In this document: in pieces, positions 51,291 to 59,904 of the stretch | How the letters are laid out: each line of letters begins with the position of its first letter | How positions within the stretch are numbered: the first letter of the stretch is position 1 | Source of the DNA: Micromonospora sp. WMMD812 | Lineage (GTDB): Bacteria > Actinomycetota > Actinomycetes > Mycobacteriales > Micromonosporaceae | Assembly (NCBI RefSeq): GCF_027497215.1 | Contig: NZ_CP114904.1 | Location: forward strand, 4,548,001-4,612,000 | Length of the DNA stretch: 64,000 bases | Direction: 5' to 3' | The notes under the pieces: model-generated | The model's database searches: none | What the model saw: only the letters and a program-made list of their open reading frames with translations | Told to the model about the DNA's origin: nothing | Program-made: the position numbers and the translations under genes

Positions 51291-51553
51291 CCGTCTCGCC
51301 TACCTCGCTCGGTTGCGGATCCCTGCGGCGGGTTTGTCGACCAGCGCCGTACCGACCGGTTCAACGAGGCGGGACCGATGTGGCGACGGGAATCCCGGCG
51401 GATCCTGGCCCGTCGGGTAGTACGCCGGTCCGGCGTGCTCGATCCGGGCGGGCGAGCGGACGGATCCGGGCACCGACGTCGGCTCGGCAGGGCCCGGCCC
51501 CCGTCCGGTGACCTACCCGGACGGGGGCCGCCCGTCAGCGTCTGCCCGGCGAC

Positions 51554-51781
51554 TCAGGCCGGGCCGAACGAGCCCTCCCTGGTGCGGGCGACGAACTCAC
51601 GCCAGTCACCCGGAGCGAAGATCAGAGCCGGCCCGGTCCTGTCCTTGGAGTCCCGCACTCCGACCGCGCCGGTCACGTACGCCACCTCCACGCAGTTGTC
51701 ACAGTTCGGCCCGCTCTTCGAGCTCTTGAACCACGTTGCCTGCGTCAGGTCCACGGGGAACCTCTTGGTCGCCATTTCCAC
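51554..51781 (-). CDS. DUF397 domain protein
   Basis: 75 aa from GTG with GGAG 5 nt upstream (an ATG two codons later is possible). ATWFKSSKSGPNCDNCVEVA, VGVRDSKDRTGPALIFAPGDWREFV is the full DUF397 pattern, related to BldB-type small regulators of Streptomyces. It overlaps the end of the HTH gene upstream by 37 bp; such pairs are numerous in actinobacteria and are thought to work together. Confidence 0.9.
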   Translation of the reverse strand: MEMATKRFPVDLTQATWFKSSKSGPNCDNCVEVAYVTGAVGVRDSKDRTGPALIFAPGDWREFVARTREGSFGPA

Positions 51782-52626
51782 AACGGCTCCTCTGCCAGTT
51801 TCGCGATGTGTGCGATGGACTCCTCGGGGCGAATGGCCGCTGCTCGGATGTGATCGAAGATGAAGCTGTACTTCTGCAGTTCGTCGCTCTTCTCCAGGAA
51901 GAGCCCACCCGTGGCGTTCTCCGCGTACACGACATCCGGATCACCCGGCTCCGGGAAACTGAGGATCGTGAAGGTCCCGTCCATGCCGGCGTGCGCCCCC
52001 ACCTCGAACGGCAGGATCTGCAACGTCACGTTCGGCAGTTCGGCAACCTCGACCAGCCGCTTGAGCTGGTCGCGCATCACCTCGTCCCCGCCCACCGGAC
52101 GGCTCACCACCGCTTCATCGAGCACCACCCACAGATCGACCGGATCATCCTGAGTCAGCAACGACTGTCGACCCAGGCGGACACGGACACGTTGTGCGAC
52201 CTGGTCCGGGGTGAAGTCGGGCCGGGCGGCCCGGATCATCGCGCTCGCGTACTCCTCGGTCTCCAGCAGGCCCGGCACCACCTGCTGCTCGTAGGCCCGG
52301 ATGGAGCTGGCCGCCGCCTCGAGCCCGACGTACGCGCCGACCAGGACGGTGCTGTACGGATGCCACCAGCCCTTCTGCCGGGCCTCGCGGGCGATCTGGA
52401 CCAGTTCGTCGCTCTCCGCGCCGACCACCCCGTAGATCCGGAGCATGTCCCGTACGTCTCGCGGGGTGGCCGTGGTGTGGCCGGTCTCGATCCGGGAGAC
52501 CTTGGAGGCCGAGCACTCCAGCTGCTCGGCCACCGCCTCGATCGTGATGCCCGCCGACTCGCGCTGTCGGCGCAGTTCCGCGCCGAGCCGGCGACGCCGG
52601 ATGGTCGGGCTGCGCCGTTCGCTCAC
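51745..52626 (-). CDS. Helix-turn-helix regulator with DUF5753 (Scr1/WhiJ type)
   Basis: 293 aa from GTG 52626, with GAGGTGA about 7 nt upstream. An XRE-type HTH lies at about 12-66 (RRQRESAGITIEAVAEQLECSASKVSRIETG). The DUF5753 domain (about 95-280) has VPGLLETEEYASAMIRA, LWVVLDEAVVSRPVGG and LQILPFEVGAHAGMDGTFTIL. It pairs with the overlapping DUF397 gene. WhiJ-like members repress development genes in Streptomyces; the target here is unknown. Confidence 0.9.
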   Translation of the reverse strand: MSERRSPTIRRRRLGAELRRQRESAGITIEAVAEQLECSASKVSRIETGHTTATPRDVRDMLRIYGVVGAESDELVQIAREARQKGWWHPYSTVLVGAYVGLEAAASSIRAYEQQVVPGLLETEEYASAMIRAARPDFTPDQVAQRVRVRLGRQSLLTQDDPVDLWVVLDEAVVSRPVGGDEVMRDQLKRLVEVAELPNVTLQILPFEVGAHAGMDGTFTILSFPEPGDPDVVYAENATGGLFLEKSDELQKYSFIFDHIRAAAIRPEESIAHIAKLAEEPLWKWRPRGSPWT

Positions 52627-53285
52627 CGGTTCACCTCGCTCCGCGATCGCGGGCCCGCCCCGCTGTCCGCGCGCACGGGCGCCACCTCGGAACGCTGGCT
52701 GCTCGCTGTCACCCGGCCTACCTCCGGTCGACGCGCCGTTGGTCGCCGCCCGCCGTGGGCGCGACCCTCGTCGGCGAACGTTTCGCGGCTGGGGGTGGTG
52801 CCGGTCCTCGGCCGGCCGCGACGGGCGAAACCGGCCCTCAGTGTGCCGTCCCGACGTGTAAGGCATCAAGCGCCGGTTTGCGGGGCGCACTCACGTATCG
52901 GCAAAAGTCGACGTGCAACTTGCATGAAGCACGCCACTGGTGCACCCTGTTCGGTATGGCACGGGTTACTCACCGTCTCCGCCCGATCCCCGATCGTGAT
53001 CATCACTGGTCGGGGCGGACGGGATCCCGGTGGCCCGGGCCTGCGACAACCAGAGCTGCACCGGGGTGAGACCCCGCCGCTGCACGTCAGTTGGCTGCGG
53101 CGGCGGGCGCGATACCCGGAGCAGCCGGGTGATGGTCGGGTGGCGGCGCGCCACCAGCGGGTACGGCCCGACCACCACCACCCGCACGACACCGGTCCAC
53201 GAGGCACGACCCCGTTCACCGGCCGAGACGTCCCCCGACCCGACATCGCCGGCGCGTCCGCCGGCCGAACCTTTCAGGAGCCCAT
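52627..53285. other. Gap between the HTH gene and the 94-aa hypothetical gene
   Basis: The only frame with coding-like third positions is the 73-codon one at 52966-53187 (listed separately). Around 52911-52933 there is CGTGC-N12-GCACG, an imperfect operator-like inverted repeat containing TTGCATG. No RNA gene or riboswitch was recognised. Confidence 0.3.
52966..53187 (-). CDS. Possible small hypothetical protein
   Basis: 73 aa from GTG. Third codon positions are strongly GC, and the sequence (VVVVGPYPLVARRHPTITRLL, then QLWLSQARATGIPSAP) looks protein-like. No ribosome binding site or family was recognised. It is divergent from the 94-aa gene, so it may be real but is unproven. Confidence 0.35.
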   Translation of the reverse strand: MRVVVVGPYPLVARRHPTITRLLRVSRPPPQPTDVQRRGLTPVQLWLSQARATGIPSAPTSDDHDRGSGGDGE

Positions 53286-53570
53286 GTGCTTCCCCGCTCT
53301 GGTGACGTACTGCACGTGACTCGCGCGGCGAGCGTCCAGTTCTTCCGGCCCATCACGTTCCGGGTGATCCGGGTGCTCGACTGGCCGACCTACGACGGTT
53401 GGCTCTGGCTCGACGGCTACGAGTTGAACGCGGCGGGGGACGCGGTCAACCGGCGGTCGATCTACGTGCAGCGCGAAGGGCTGCGGCAGCTGCGTGCCGC
53501 GCCGGAACAGCGCTCGCACACCGTACGACCTCGCCGGCCGGTCGTCCGTACTCCGGTCCGGGTGGGCTGA
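53286..53570 (+). CDS. Small conserved hypothetical protein
   Basis: 94 aa from GTG 53286, which has AGGAG 5 nt upstream; a GTG at 53316 gives 84 aa. The core ITFRVIRVLDWPTYDGWLWLDGYEL and RRSIYVQREGLRQL is a compact beta-rich fold with several tryptophans; the tail is basic. No named family is recognised. Confidence 0.6.
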   Translation: MLPRSGDVLHVTRAASVQFFRPITFRVIRVLDWPTYDGWLWLDGYELNAAGDAVNRRSIYVQREGLRQLRAAPEQRSHTVRPRRPVVRTPVRVG

Positions 53571-53670
53571 CCAGCCGAAACCGCCGTCGGCGGGCGTGTC
53601 CTCGCCATAGAATCGAGGCACGCCCACCCCGGCATGTTCCACCCCGCGCGTCCAGGACCCAGACCCTGGG

Positions 53671-54126
53671 ATGGTCATGGTCAATCTGCCCGCCGCGCGG
53701 CGGCACCACCGTTCACGTTTCGGCTACGCCTTCGGGATCCTGGCGCTCTTCGGCGCCGCCACCACGCTCGTGATCGTGGTCCGCGACCCCGCTCTCTCCT
53801 CCACCCAGTTGCAGGAACCGGTGCCGGCACCGGAGATCACCGTGATCGGCGAGGACGACCCGCCCGACCAGGAGGACATGCCCGGCTGGCACGGCTCGCC
53901 CGACGACGCGGGCGACGCGGACGCCGGCTCCACGGCCGACGCCGGCACCGCGCCGGACGAGGGTTCCGGGCCCGACGCAGGCGCGCTGGCCGGCGACAAC
54001 GGCACGGGCACCGGACCGCACTCGGCGGCGGACATCCGGCGCTCGCTGTTCTGGTCCGGCATCATCGGCCTGACCATCTCGCTCGTCGGCCTCGGCCTGG
54101 TCGGCACCAGACGACGAATGTGGTGA
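53671..54126 (+). CDS. Small membrane protein with acidic linker
   Basis: 151 aa. Membrane spans at about 20-38 (AFGILALFGAATTLVIVV) and 126-146 are separated by a ~85-residue Asp/Gly/Ala-rich region that would be outside the cell. TAGAAT near 53608 is a probable -10. The function is unknown. It is convergent with a PASTA protein gene. Confidence 0.6.
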   Translation: MVMVNLPAARRHHRSRFGYAFGILALFGAATTLVIVVRDPALSSTQLQEPVPAPEITVIGEDDPPDQEDMPGWHGSPDDAGDADAGSTADAGTAPDEGSGPDAGALAGDNGTGTGPHSAADIRRSLFWSGIIGLTISLVGLGLVGTRRRMW

Positions 54127-54136
54127 CGGCCGGCGG

Positions 54137-55030
54137 TCAGGACGTGGCGGTCGCGGTGGGGCCGGTCGCCGTGGGGCTCGACGTGAGCGGGCCCGAGGAC
54201 GTGGGCTCGGCGGCCCGCGACACGACGAGCACGACCTCCTCGCCGTCGGGCACCGGTTCACCCGCCTCCGGCTCGCTGGCGATCACGCGTCCCGGTGGCA
54301 GCTCCGACGTGCGGTACTCCACCCGGTAGCTCAGCCCGAGCCGGTCGAGCAGCCCTTCGGCCGTCGCCTGCGACAACCCCACCAGCGGAGGCACCGGCAC
54401 CCCGGCCTCGGTGGTCGGCGGCGCGCTCGGCGACTCGCTCGTCGGGGCGGCCGACGTCGGGGCGGCGCTGGTCGCCGCGGCCGTGGTCAGCGAGGGGGAC
54501 AGGGTCGGCTCCGGGCCGGTCCGGTCGTCGTCCGCGCTGAGCACGAGCCACAGCGCGGTGCCGAGCAGGGCGACGAGCAGCAGCGCCAGGATGCCCCAGA
54601 GGATCGGTAGCCACCAGCGCCGGCCGCCCTGGTCCTCGGCGTACCACTCACCGGCCGGCTCCCGGTAGTCCGCGGGTCGGGGCGGTGGCACCTCGGCGCG
54701 CCCGGACCACGGCGCGGACCGTTCCGGCGGCAGCGGCGCGGTCCGGTCCGGTCCGGCGCGGTTCAGCGGCGCGGTCTCGTCTGCCGGCCGCCCCGTCGGC
54801 GCGGCACGGTCCAGTGGCGCGGTCTCGTCCGCCGGCCGTCCCAGCGGCGCGGTCGCATCCGGTGGGGTGGGTCGGGGCTGCTCTTCGGCCGGCTGTGCCG
54901 ACCCGGGCCGGTTGGCCGGGCCGGGCAGTCGCTGGGTGTGGTCGGCCGGCTCCTCGCCGGAGCGCGGCAGCGGTCGGGTCTGGTCGCCGTCGTGCTCCCC
55001 GGCGGGCGGTTCCTGGCGGTCGTCGCTCAT
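54137..55030 (-). CDS. PASTA-domain membrane protein (orphan, one PASTA)
   Basis: 297 aa. The cytoplasmic N-terminus (about 1-135) is Pro/Glu/Arg-rich with repeated RPADETAPL units. A membrane span lies at about 143-163 (LWGILALLLVALLGTALWLVL), then a Thr/Ala/Ser linker and one PASTA domain (about 212-275, PVPPLVGLSQATAEGLLDRLGLSY). There is no kinase domain. The PASTA suggests muropeptide or wall binding. It lies next to a second orphan PASTA gene in the same orientation. Confidence 0.78.
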   Translation of the reverse strand: MSDDRQEPPAGEHDGDQTRPLPRSGEEPADHTQRLPGPANRPGSAQPAEEQPRPTPPDATAPLGRPADETAPLDRAAPTGRPADETAPLNRAGPDRTAPLPPERSAPWSGRAEVPPPRPADYREPAGEWYAEDQGGRRWWLPILWGILALLLVALLGTALWLVLSADDDRTGPEPTLSPSLTTAAATSAAPTSAAPTSESPSAPPTTEAGVPVPPLVGLSQATAEGLLDRLGLSYRVEYRTSELPPGRVIASEPEAGEPVPDGEEVVLVVSRAAEPTSSGPLTSSPTATGPTATATS

Positions 55031-55151
55031 CGCACCGTCCTCTCCCGAACCGGGCGGGCGCCCTGGCCCTCGACCGCCAACCTAGCGGTCCGGGCGCCCG
55101 TCGCCGCGGATCACGGTCCCGACCCGCCCGGTCCGACGGCCGGTCGGGCGG

Positions 55152-55817
55152 TCACGGGGCCGGGGTCGTCGAATCCGCCGGCTCGGCCCCGCACCAGATC
55201 TGGACCTGATCGTTCCACCGGGCCGTGGTTCCCGCCGCCGGCTCCTGCCGGACGATGGCGCCGCTGCGGCCCGCCGGGTACCGCGGGTAGAGGCCGTCGT
55301 CGCCCAACTCCTCCGCCGCCTCGTCGCACTTGTCGCCCACGAGGTCCGGCACGATGGTGGCCGGTGCCGGTCCGGTGACGTAGAGGGTCACCGTCGCCCC
55401 GCGCTTCACCGGGGCGCCGACCTCCGGCGCGGTCCGCTCGACCGTGCGGCCGGCGCCGCTGCCGAACACCAACCGCCAGCCCAGCTTCCGCTCGTGCAGC
55501 TCATCCCGAGCGGTCTCGAAGTCGGTGCCGATCACCGGCGGCACGGCGAGACCCGTACCGCTGGACGCCGAGGTGCGGGGTGCGGACGGCGTCGTCCGGG
55601 TGGCTGTCGGCCGCTGCGTGGGGGAGGCGCTGGGACCGCCGGTCGCGCTCCCCGCCACCGCCGGCTCATCCGGCGGTACGTCGTCCTCGCCGGCCAGCAA
55701 CCAGCCCCCGGTCGCGCCGATCGCGGCGAGCAGCACCACGGCCAGGCCGCCGCCGAGCACCATGTTCAGCCGTCCCGGTCCGGCCTCGCCGCCACCGTTC
55801 GTGTTCCCGTCCGTCAC
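55152..55817 (-). CDS. PASTA-domain membrane protein (orphan, two PASTA)
   Basis: 221 aa. A short N-terminus, a membrane span at about 19-42, a Thr/Ser/Pro linker (about 50-90), then two PASTA domains (about 91-150, AVPPVIGTDFETARDELHERKL; about 152-215, IVPDLVGDKCDEAAEELGDDGL). Two cysteines (DKCDEAA and QIWCGAE) could pair. It has no kinase domain and lies 120 bp upstream of the other orphan PASTA gene. Confidence 0.8.
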   Translation of the reverse strand: MTDGNTNGGGEAGPGRLNMVLGGGLAVVLLAAIGATGGWLLAGEDDVPPDEPAVAGSATGGPSASPTQRPTATRTTPSAPRTSASSGTGLAVPPVIGTDFETARDELHERKLGWRLVFGSGAGRTVERTAPEVGAPVKRGATVTLYVTGPAPATIVPDLVGDKCDEAAEELGDDGLYPRYPAGRSGAIVRQEPAAGTTARWNDQVQIWCGAEPADSTTPAP

Positions 55818-55916
55818 ACCGCCACCGCCTCAGTCACCGGCGACCGTACCGGTCACCGCCAAGCCGATCACCGCCAAGCCGGGCGCCGACGGCTCGCCGC
55901 GCCGCCGACGGGACGT

Positions 55917-55922
55917 TACGCT
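55917..55922 (+). promoter_or_regulatory. -10 hexamer of a probable leaderless transcript
   Basis: TACGCT is followed by 7 nt and the ATG at 55930. Confidence 0.5.
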
Positions 55923-55929
55923 GCCCGGC

Positions 55930-57351
55930 ATGGCCAGACGCGGCTGGGGAGGATCGATCGCGACGGCGATCGGCGTTGCTGCCGGTACCGGCGCGGCTCA
56001 ACTGGGCTTCGGCTACGGGTTGGGCATCATCAACTGGGCGCCGGCCGATGCCGGCGTGGCACCGGCGGCCTGGGTCGCCAGCCTGATCTGGGCCACCTGG
56101 ATCGCGGCGACCTCGACGATTCTCGGCGCTGTCTGCGCGCACCGGCTTCGCGAGCGGGTTCCTGCGACCACCCCGGCGGCCGCCGGGAGCGACACCACGA
56201 CCGGCTCCGGCACGGCGACGCCGGACGGCGCCGACCCGGCCCGACCGCTCGACGCCACCGACCGCGAGTCCGCTCCGCTTCAGGGCACTGTGGACGATGC
56301 GTCGACCGGACCGGTGGCCGGGGATCGGACCCCCGCACGGGCGGGCGGCGGCAGCCGGCACGCCGGCCTGGCGCACGTCGGCCTGGCCGTCGCCGCCGGG
56401 TTGGGCGCCCTGGTGACCGTGCTGCTGGTCGGGGTGCCGGCCCGGGTCGCCGAGGCGCCGGACACGGCGACTCCGCAGCGCGTCGCCGCTGCGTACGCGG
56501 CCATCGGTGTGCTGCTCGGCGTGCTCTCCGCGCTCTGGGCGCTGCGGTCGCGCGCCGCCGCCGCCAACATCATCGCGACCGTGGCCTGGCTGTGGCTGCT
56601 CGCCGTGATCGCGGTGGTCGACGGGGTGCTCTCCGGCCGCGGGCTGACCACCGCTCAGCTCGGCATCTGGCAGATCAGCGCGGATCGGCCCGGCTTCTGG
56701 ATCCGGGACTACCTCTACTGGCCCGGGGCCGTGCTCTCGCTCGGCTCCGCGCTGGTGATCGGCGTGCTGGCCGCCCGGCGCGCGGCCCGGTCGACGGATC
56801 GCCGGGTGGGCGCGACGATCTCCGGCGCGGCCGGGCCGCTGCTCGTCGCGCTCGGGTATCTGCTGGCCGTGCCGCGACTGTCGGCGATCAGCCCGGAGCA
56901 GGTGTCCGCGCACCTCATCGCGCCGTACGCGGTGATCGGGGGCATCGGCGGCTCGGTCCTGGTCGCCGCGTTCGCCCAGCGCGCCGACCGGCGGACGGCG
57001 GCACCGGTTCCCACCCCGCAGTTCCGCCCCACGACGGGCCAGCCGGCGACGTCCGGCCCGAGCACGGGACAGCTGGCCACGGCCGGCCCGAGCACCGGCG
57101 AGCCGAAGACGTCCACCGCGAGCGGTCGCGGGCGGCTGGCGTCCGCGACGAAGACCGGCACCGCGGGCGACCCCGGTCCGGCACCGGCCGCCGGCGCGTC
57201 ACCCGCCGCCGACCCCCGGGTCCCGGCCCCGCGCACCGGCGAGGCGGACCGGTTGGCGCCGGCCGGCACGGACAACAGCGGACCGGCGACGGCGGAAGCG
57301 GCCTCGAAGCAGGCCGGACGGCGCGGCCGATCCCCGCGCCGTCCGGAGTGA
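55930..57351 (+). CDS. Large multi-pass membrane protein, hypothetical
   Basis: 473 aa. About nine hydrophobic segments: two in residues 8-75, then a Thr/Asp/Gly-rich loop (about 80-135), then seven to about 355, followed by a ~115-residue Thr/Pro/Gly-rich tail with GPSTGQ-type repeats and a basic end RRGRSPRRPE. No transporter or enzyme motif is recognised. Probably leaderless. Divergent from the PASTA genes. Confidence 0.7.
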   Translation: MARRGWGGSIATAIGVAAGTGAAQLGFGYGLGIINWAPADAGVAPAAWVASLIWATWIAATSTILGAVCAHRLRERVPATTPAAAGSDTTTGSGTATPDGADPARPLDATDRESAPLQGTVDDASTGPVAGDRTPARAGGGSRHAGLAHVGLAVAAGLGALVTVLLVGVPARVAEAPDTATPQRVAAAYAAIGVLLGVLSALWALRSRAAAANIIATVAWLWLLAVIAVVDGVLSGRGLTTAQLGIWQISADRPGFWIRDYLYWPGAVLSLGSALVIGVLAARRAARSTDRRVGATISGAAGPLLVALGYLLAVPRLSAISPEQVSAHLIAPYAVIGGIGGSVLVAAFAQRADRRTAAPVPTPQFRPTTGQPATSGPSTGQLATAGPSTGEPKTSTASGRGRLASATKTGTAGDPGPAPAAGASPAADPRVPAPRTGEADRLAPAGTDNSGPATAEAASKQAGRRGRSPRRPE

Positions 57352-57385
57352 CGACCGCCCGCGCGGCGGAGCCGATCTGCCGCTG

Positions 57386-57471
57386 GTGACGACCGGTCCG
57401 TCGATCTGCCGGGAGTGACGACCGGTCAGTCGATCGGCCGGGAGTGACGACCGGTCAGTCGATCGGCCAGG
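57386..57471. repeat. 29-bp tandem repeat (three units) over the 3' end of the glutamate-cysteine ligase gene
   Basis: The unit begins GTGACGACCGGTCAGTCGAT and starts at 57386, 57415 and 57444; the last two are identical over almost their whole length and the first has two changes. Each unit contains the reverse complement of the gene's last codons (CCG ATC GAC TGA), so the stop region has been copied downstream. A degenerate fourth unit may start near 57350. Confidence 0.75.
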
Positions 57472-58933
57472 TGTGCACCGGCTCGTTGCTGCGCTGGAGT
57501 TCGGCGTAGCGCTGGAGCATGTGGTGCAACGCCGCGGTCCGGTCCAGGCCCCGGTGGCGTTCGGCGGCCCAGACCGACTCGGTCTGCCAGACGGCGCCGT
57601 TGCGCCCCGTCCGGCAGCGCTCTTCGATGACACCGAGCAGGCGGTCCCGTTCCGCCGGGGCGACGCCGAACCCGTCCAACCCGGCGGCGGCCTTGGGCAG
57701 CAGCACGTTGAGGACGAGTTGGGTCACCGGGACGTCGCCGAGCCGGGGCCAGTGCAGGACCGCCTCCATCCCCCGGCGGGCGGCGGCGTGGAAGTTCTCC
57801 TCGGCGGAGCTGAAGGTGAGCTGGCTCCAGATCGGCCGGTCCGCCTCGGCCAGTGCGCGGGCGAGGCCGAAGTAGAAGGCGGCGTTGGCGAGCATGTCCA
57901 CCACCGTGGGGCCGGCCGGCAGCACCCGGTTCTCCACCCGCAGGTGCGGGCGGCCGTCCATGATGTCGTAGACCGGCCGGTTCCACCGGTACACCGTGCC
58001 GTTGTGCAGCCGTAGTTCGCCGAGCTGGGGCACCCCGCCGGCGTGCAGCACCTCCACCGGGTCCTCGTCCTCGCAGATCGGCAGCAGCGGCGGGAAGTAC
58101 CGGACGTTCTCCTCGAACAGGTCGAAGATCGAGGTGATCCACCGCTCGCCGAACCACACCCGGGGCCGTACGCCCTGCGCCTTGAGTTCGTCCGGACGGG
58201 TGTCGGTGGCCTGCTCGAAGAGGGCGATCCGGGTCTCCGCCCAAAGCTGCCGTCCGTACAGGAACGGCGAGTTCGCACCGATGGCCACCTGGACCCCGGC
58301 GATGGCCTGGGAGGCGTTCCAGTAGTCGGCGAAGCTGTCCGGCGCGACCTGGAGGTGGAACTGGAGGCTGGTGCAGGCCGCCTCGGGCGCGATCGAGTCG
58401 GTGTGGGTCTGCAGTCGCTCGACCCCGCGGATGTCGAGTTCGATGTCCTCGCCCCGGGCGCCGACGATCTGGTCGTTGAGCACCCGGTAGCGCTCGTTGG
58501 TGGAGAGGTTGTCCTCGACCAGGTGCCCCTCGGTGAGGGTCGGCAGGATGCCGACCAGCACGATCTTCGCGTCCGACTTCGCAGCTCGCTCGTCCGCGCG
58601 GGACAGGCTGCTGCGCAGGTCCTGTTCGTAGTCGGCGAAGCCGGCGCGCTCGATCAGCCGGGGCAGCGCGTTCAGTTCCAGGTTGAACTGCCCCAGCTCG
58701 GTCTGGAACAGCGGGTCGGCGATGTTGGCGAGGATCTCCTCGTTGCGCATCGCCGGCTCGGCCGCCGAGTCGACCAGGTTCAGCTCGATCTCCAGCCCGG
58801 TCATCGGCCGGTCGGCGTCGAAGCCGAAGTCGTCCAGCATCAGCGCGAAGACGTCCAGGCACCGCCGGACCTTCTGCCGGTAGCGGACCCGGTCCTCGCG
58901 GGTGAAGGCGCCCTGCGAGACGTCCCTGCCCAT
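57455..58933 (-). CDS. Glutamate--cysteine ligase family protein
   Basis: 492 aa from the ATG at 58933 (GGGAGG 5 nt upstream); an upstream start at 58948 adds five residues. MTGLEIELNLVD supplies the metal-binding Glu residues near 45; LGQFNLELNALP, GILPTLTEGHL, CTSLQFHLQVAP and GANSPFLYGRQLWAETRIALFEQ are the GCS-type ATP/substrate regions. Actinobacteria use gamma-Glu-Cys enzymes for ergothioneine (EgtA) or other thiols, but no egt genes are nearby, so the product is open. A tandem repeat overlaps its end. Confidence 0.85.
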   Translation of the reverse strand: MGRDVSQGAFTREDRVRYRQKVRRCLDVFALMLDDFGFDADRPMTGLEIELNLVDSAAEPAMRNEEILANIADPLFQTELGQFNLELNALPRLIERAGFADYEQDLRSSLSRADERAAKSDAKIVLVGILPTLTEGHLVEDNLSTNERYRVLNDQIVGARGEDIELDIRGVERLQTHTDSIAPEAACTSLQFHLQVAPDSFADYWNASQAIAGVQVAIGANSPFLYGRQLWAETRIALFEQATDTRPDELKAQGVRPRVWFGERWITSIFDLFEENVRYFPPLLPICEDEDPVEVLHAGGVPQLGELRLHNGTVYRWNRPVYDIMDGRPHLRVENRVLPAGPTVVDMLANAAFYFGLARALAEADRPIWSQLTFSSAEENFHAAARRGMEAVLHWPRLGDVPVTQLVLNVLLPKAAAGLDGFGVAPAERDRLLGVIEERCRTGRNGAVWQTESVWAAERHRGLDRTAALHHMLQRYAELQRSNEPVHTWPID

Positions 58934-59168
58934 GTGTCCTCCCGGCACGAGGCGCTGTCGGGACCGAGCCGCCCCGGACGCGCGTTGTCAGCCATCAACG
59001 GTAAGAGCGCCCACCGCACCAGGACCAGAGGCCGACTCCGGTATCCCGCGCCGGAGCGGTCCCGGCCGGGCCCGGGCGGTGTGCTCCCGGCGGGATCACT
59101 ACCCCGCCCGGCCGGCCCACCACCGCCTCGACCCGCGAACATGTCGTGACAATTCGCACGTGGAGCAA

Positions 59169-59205
59169 CGCCGGGCCCGCGCCGTCGTGCGGCGCGGACC
59201 CGGCG
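59169..59205 (-). terminator. Terminator of the YceI-family gene
   Basis: A 16-bp stem (CGCCGGGCCCGCGCCG with one mismatch) with loop TCGTG lies 18 bp after the stop. Confidence 0.65.
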
Positions 59206-59222
59206 TACGGCGATCCGAGGGA

Positions 59223-59804
59223 TCAGGCCTGACGGATGGCCTCGCCCTCGATCTCGATCTTGATCTTCCGGCTGACCAGCACGCCGCCGGTCTCCAGGGC
59301 GACGTTCCAGGTCAGGCCGAACTCCTCGCGGTCGATCTCGGTGCTCGCGGAGAAGCCGAAGATGTCCTGGCCGAAGGGGCTGCGGCCGACACCCTCGAAC
59401 TCGACCTCCAGCTCGACCGGCCGCGTCACGTCCTTGACGGTCAGCTCGCCGGTCAGGACGAACTCGCTGCCCCGGCGGGACTTCACACCGGTGCTGCGGA
59501 ACTCCAGCGTCGGGAACTTCTCGACGTCGAGGAAGTCGCCGCTGCGCAGGTGACCGTCCCGGTCGGCCTGGCCGGTGTTGATGCTGTCCGCCTGCATGGT
59601 CGCGGTGACCGAGGACTGCAGCGGGTCCTCGGCGATGGTGATGGTGGCGGTCGAGTCGGCGAACTCGCCGCGGACCTTGCTCACCATCATGTGGCGCGCG
59701 ACGAAGCCGACCCGCGCGTGCGCGGCATCCAGCAGGTAGGTGCCGGCGGTCGGGATGGTGAGACCCTCCCAGTCGCGGGTAACCGCATCGGTGCTGCTGG
59801 TCAT
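59223..59804 (-). CDS. YceI family protein
   Basis: 193 aa, without signal peptide, so cytosolic. GTYLLDAAHARVGFVARHMMVSKVRGEF, INTGQADRDGHLRSGDFLDVEKFPTLEFRST and GELTVKDVTRPVELEVEF are the YceI lipocalin-like signatures; members bind isoprenoid lipids in other bacteria. It is divergent from a MarR regulator, its probable repressor. Confidence 0.92.
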   Translation of the reverse strand: MTSSTDAVTRDWEGLTIPTAGTYLLDAAHARVGFVARHMMVSKVRGEFADSTATITIAEDPLQSSVTATMQADSINTGQADRDGHLRSGDFLDVEKFPTLEFRSTGVKSRRGSEFVLTGELTVKDVTRPVELEVEFEGVGRSPFGQDIFGFSASTEIDREEFGLTWNVALETGGVLVSRKIKIEIEGEAIRQA

Positions 59805-59848
59805 GGTGCTCTCCTCCAGGGGGAATGTTTAGTAGCCCAACGACTGCC

Positions 59849-59868
59849 GCAGCAACTATAGCGGCTGC
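59849..59868. promoter_or_regulatory. Probable MarR operator between yceI and marR genes
   Basis: GCAGC and GCTGC arms flank 10 nt (AACTATAGCG), in an AT-richer 100-bp divergent gap. The site would lie over the promoter for the YceI gene and upstream of the marR -10. Confidence 0.4.
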
Positions 59869-59892
59869 AATATTCCCCGTGTCAAGGACTGG

Positions 59893-59898
59893 TACGAT
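59893..59898 (+). promoter_or_regulatory. -10 hexamer of a probable leaderless transcript (MarR gene)
   Basis: TACGAT is followed by GAACGG and then the GTG at 59905. Confidence 0.55.
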
Positions 59899-59904
59899 GA
59901 ACGG

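Noticed and set aside
57386..57471. The 29-bp repeat as a CRISPR array
   Set aside because: No spacers and the unit derives from the adjacent gene end; it is a simple tandem duplication.
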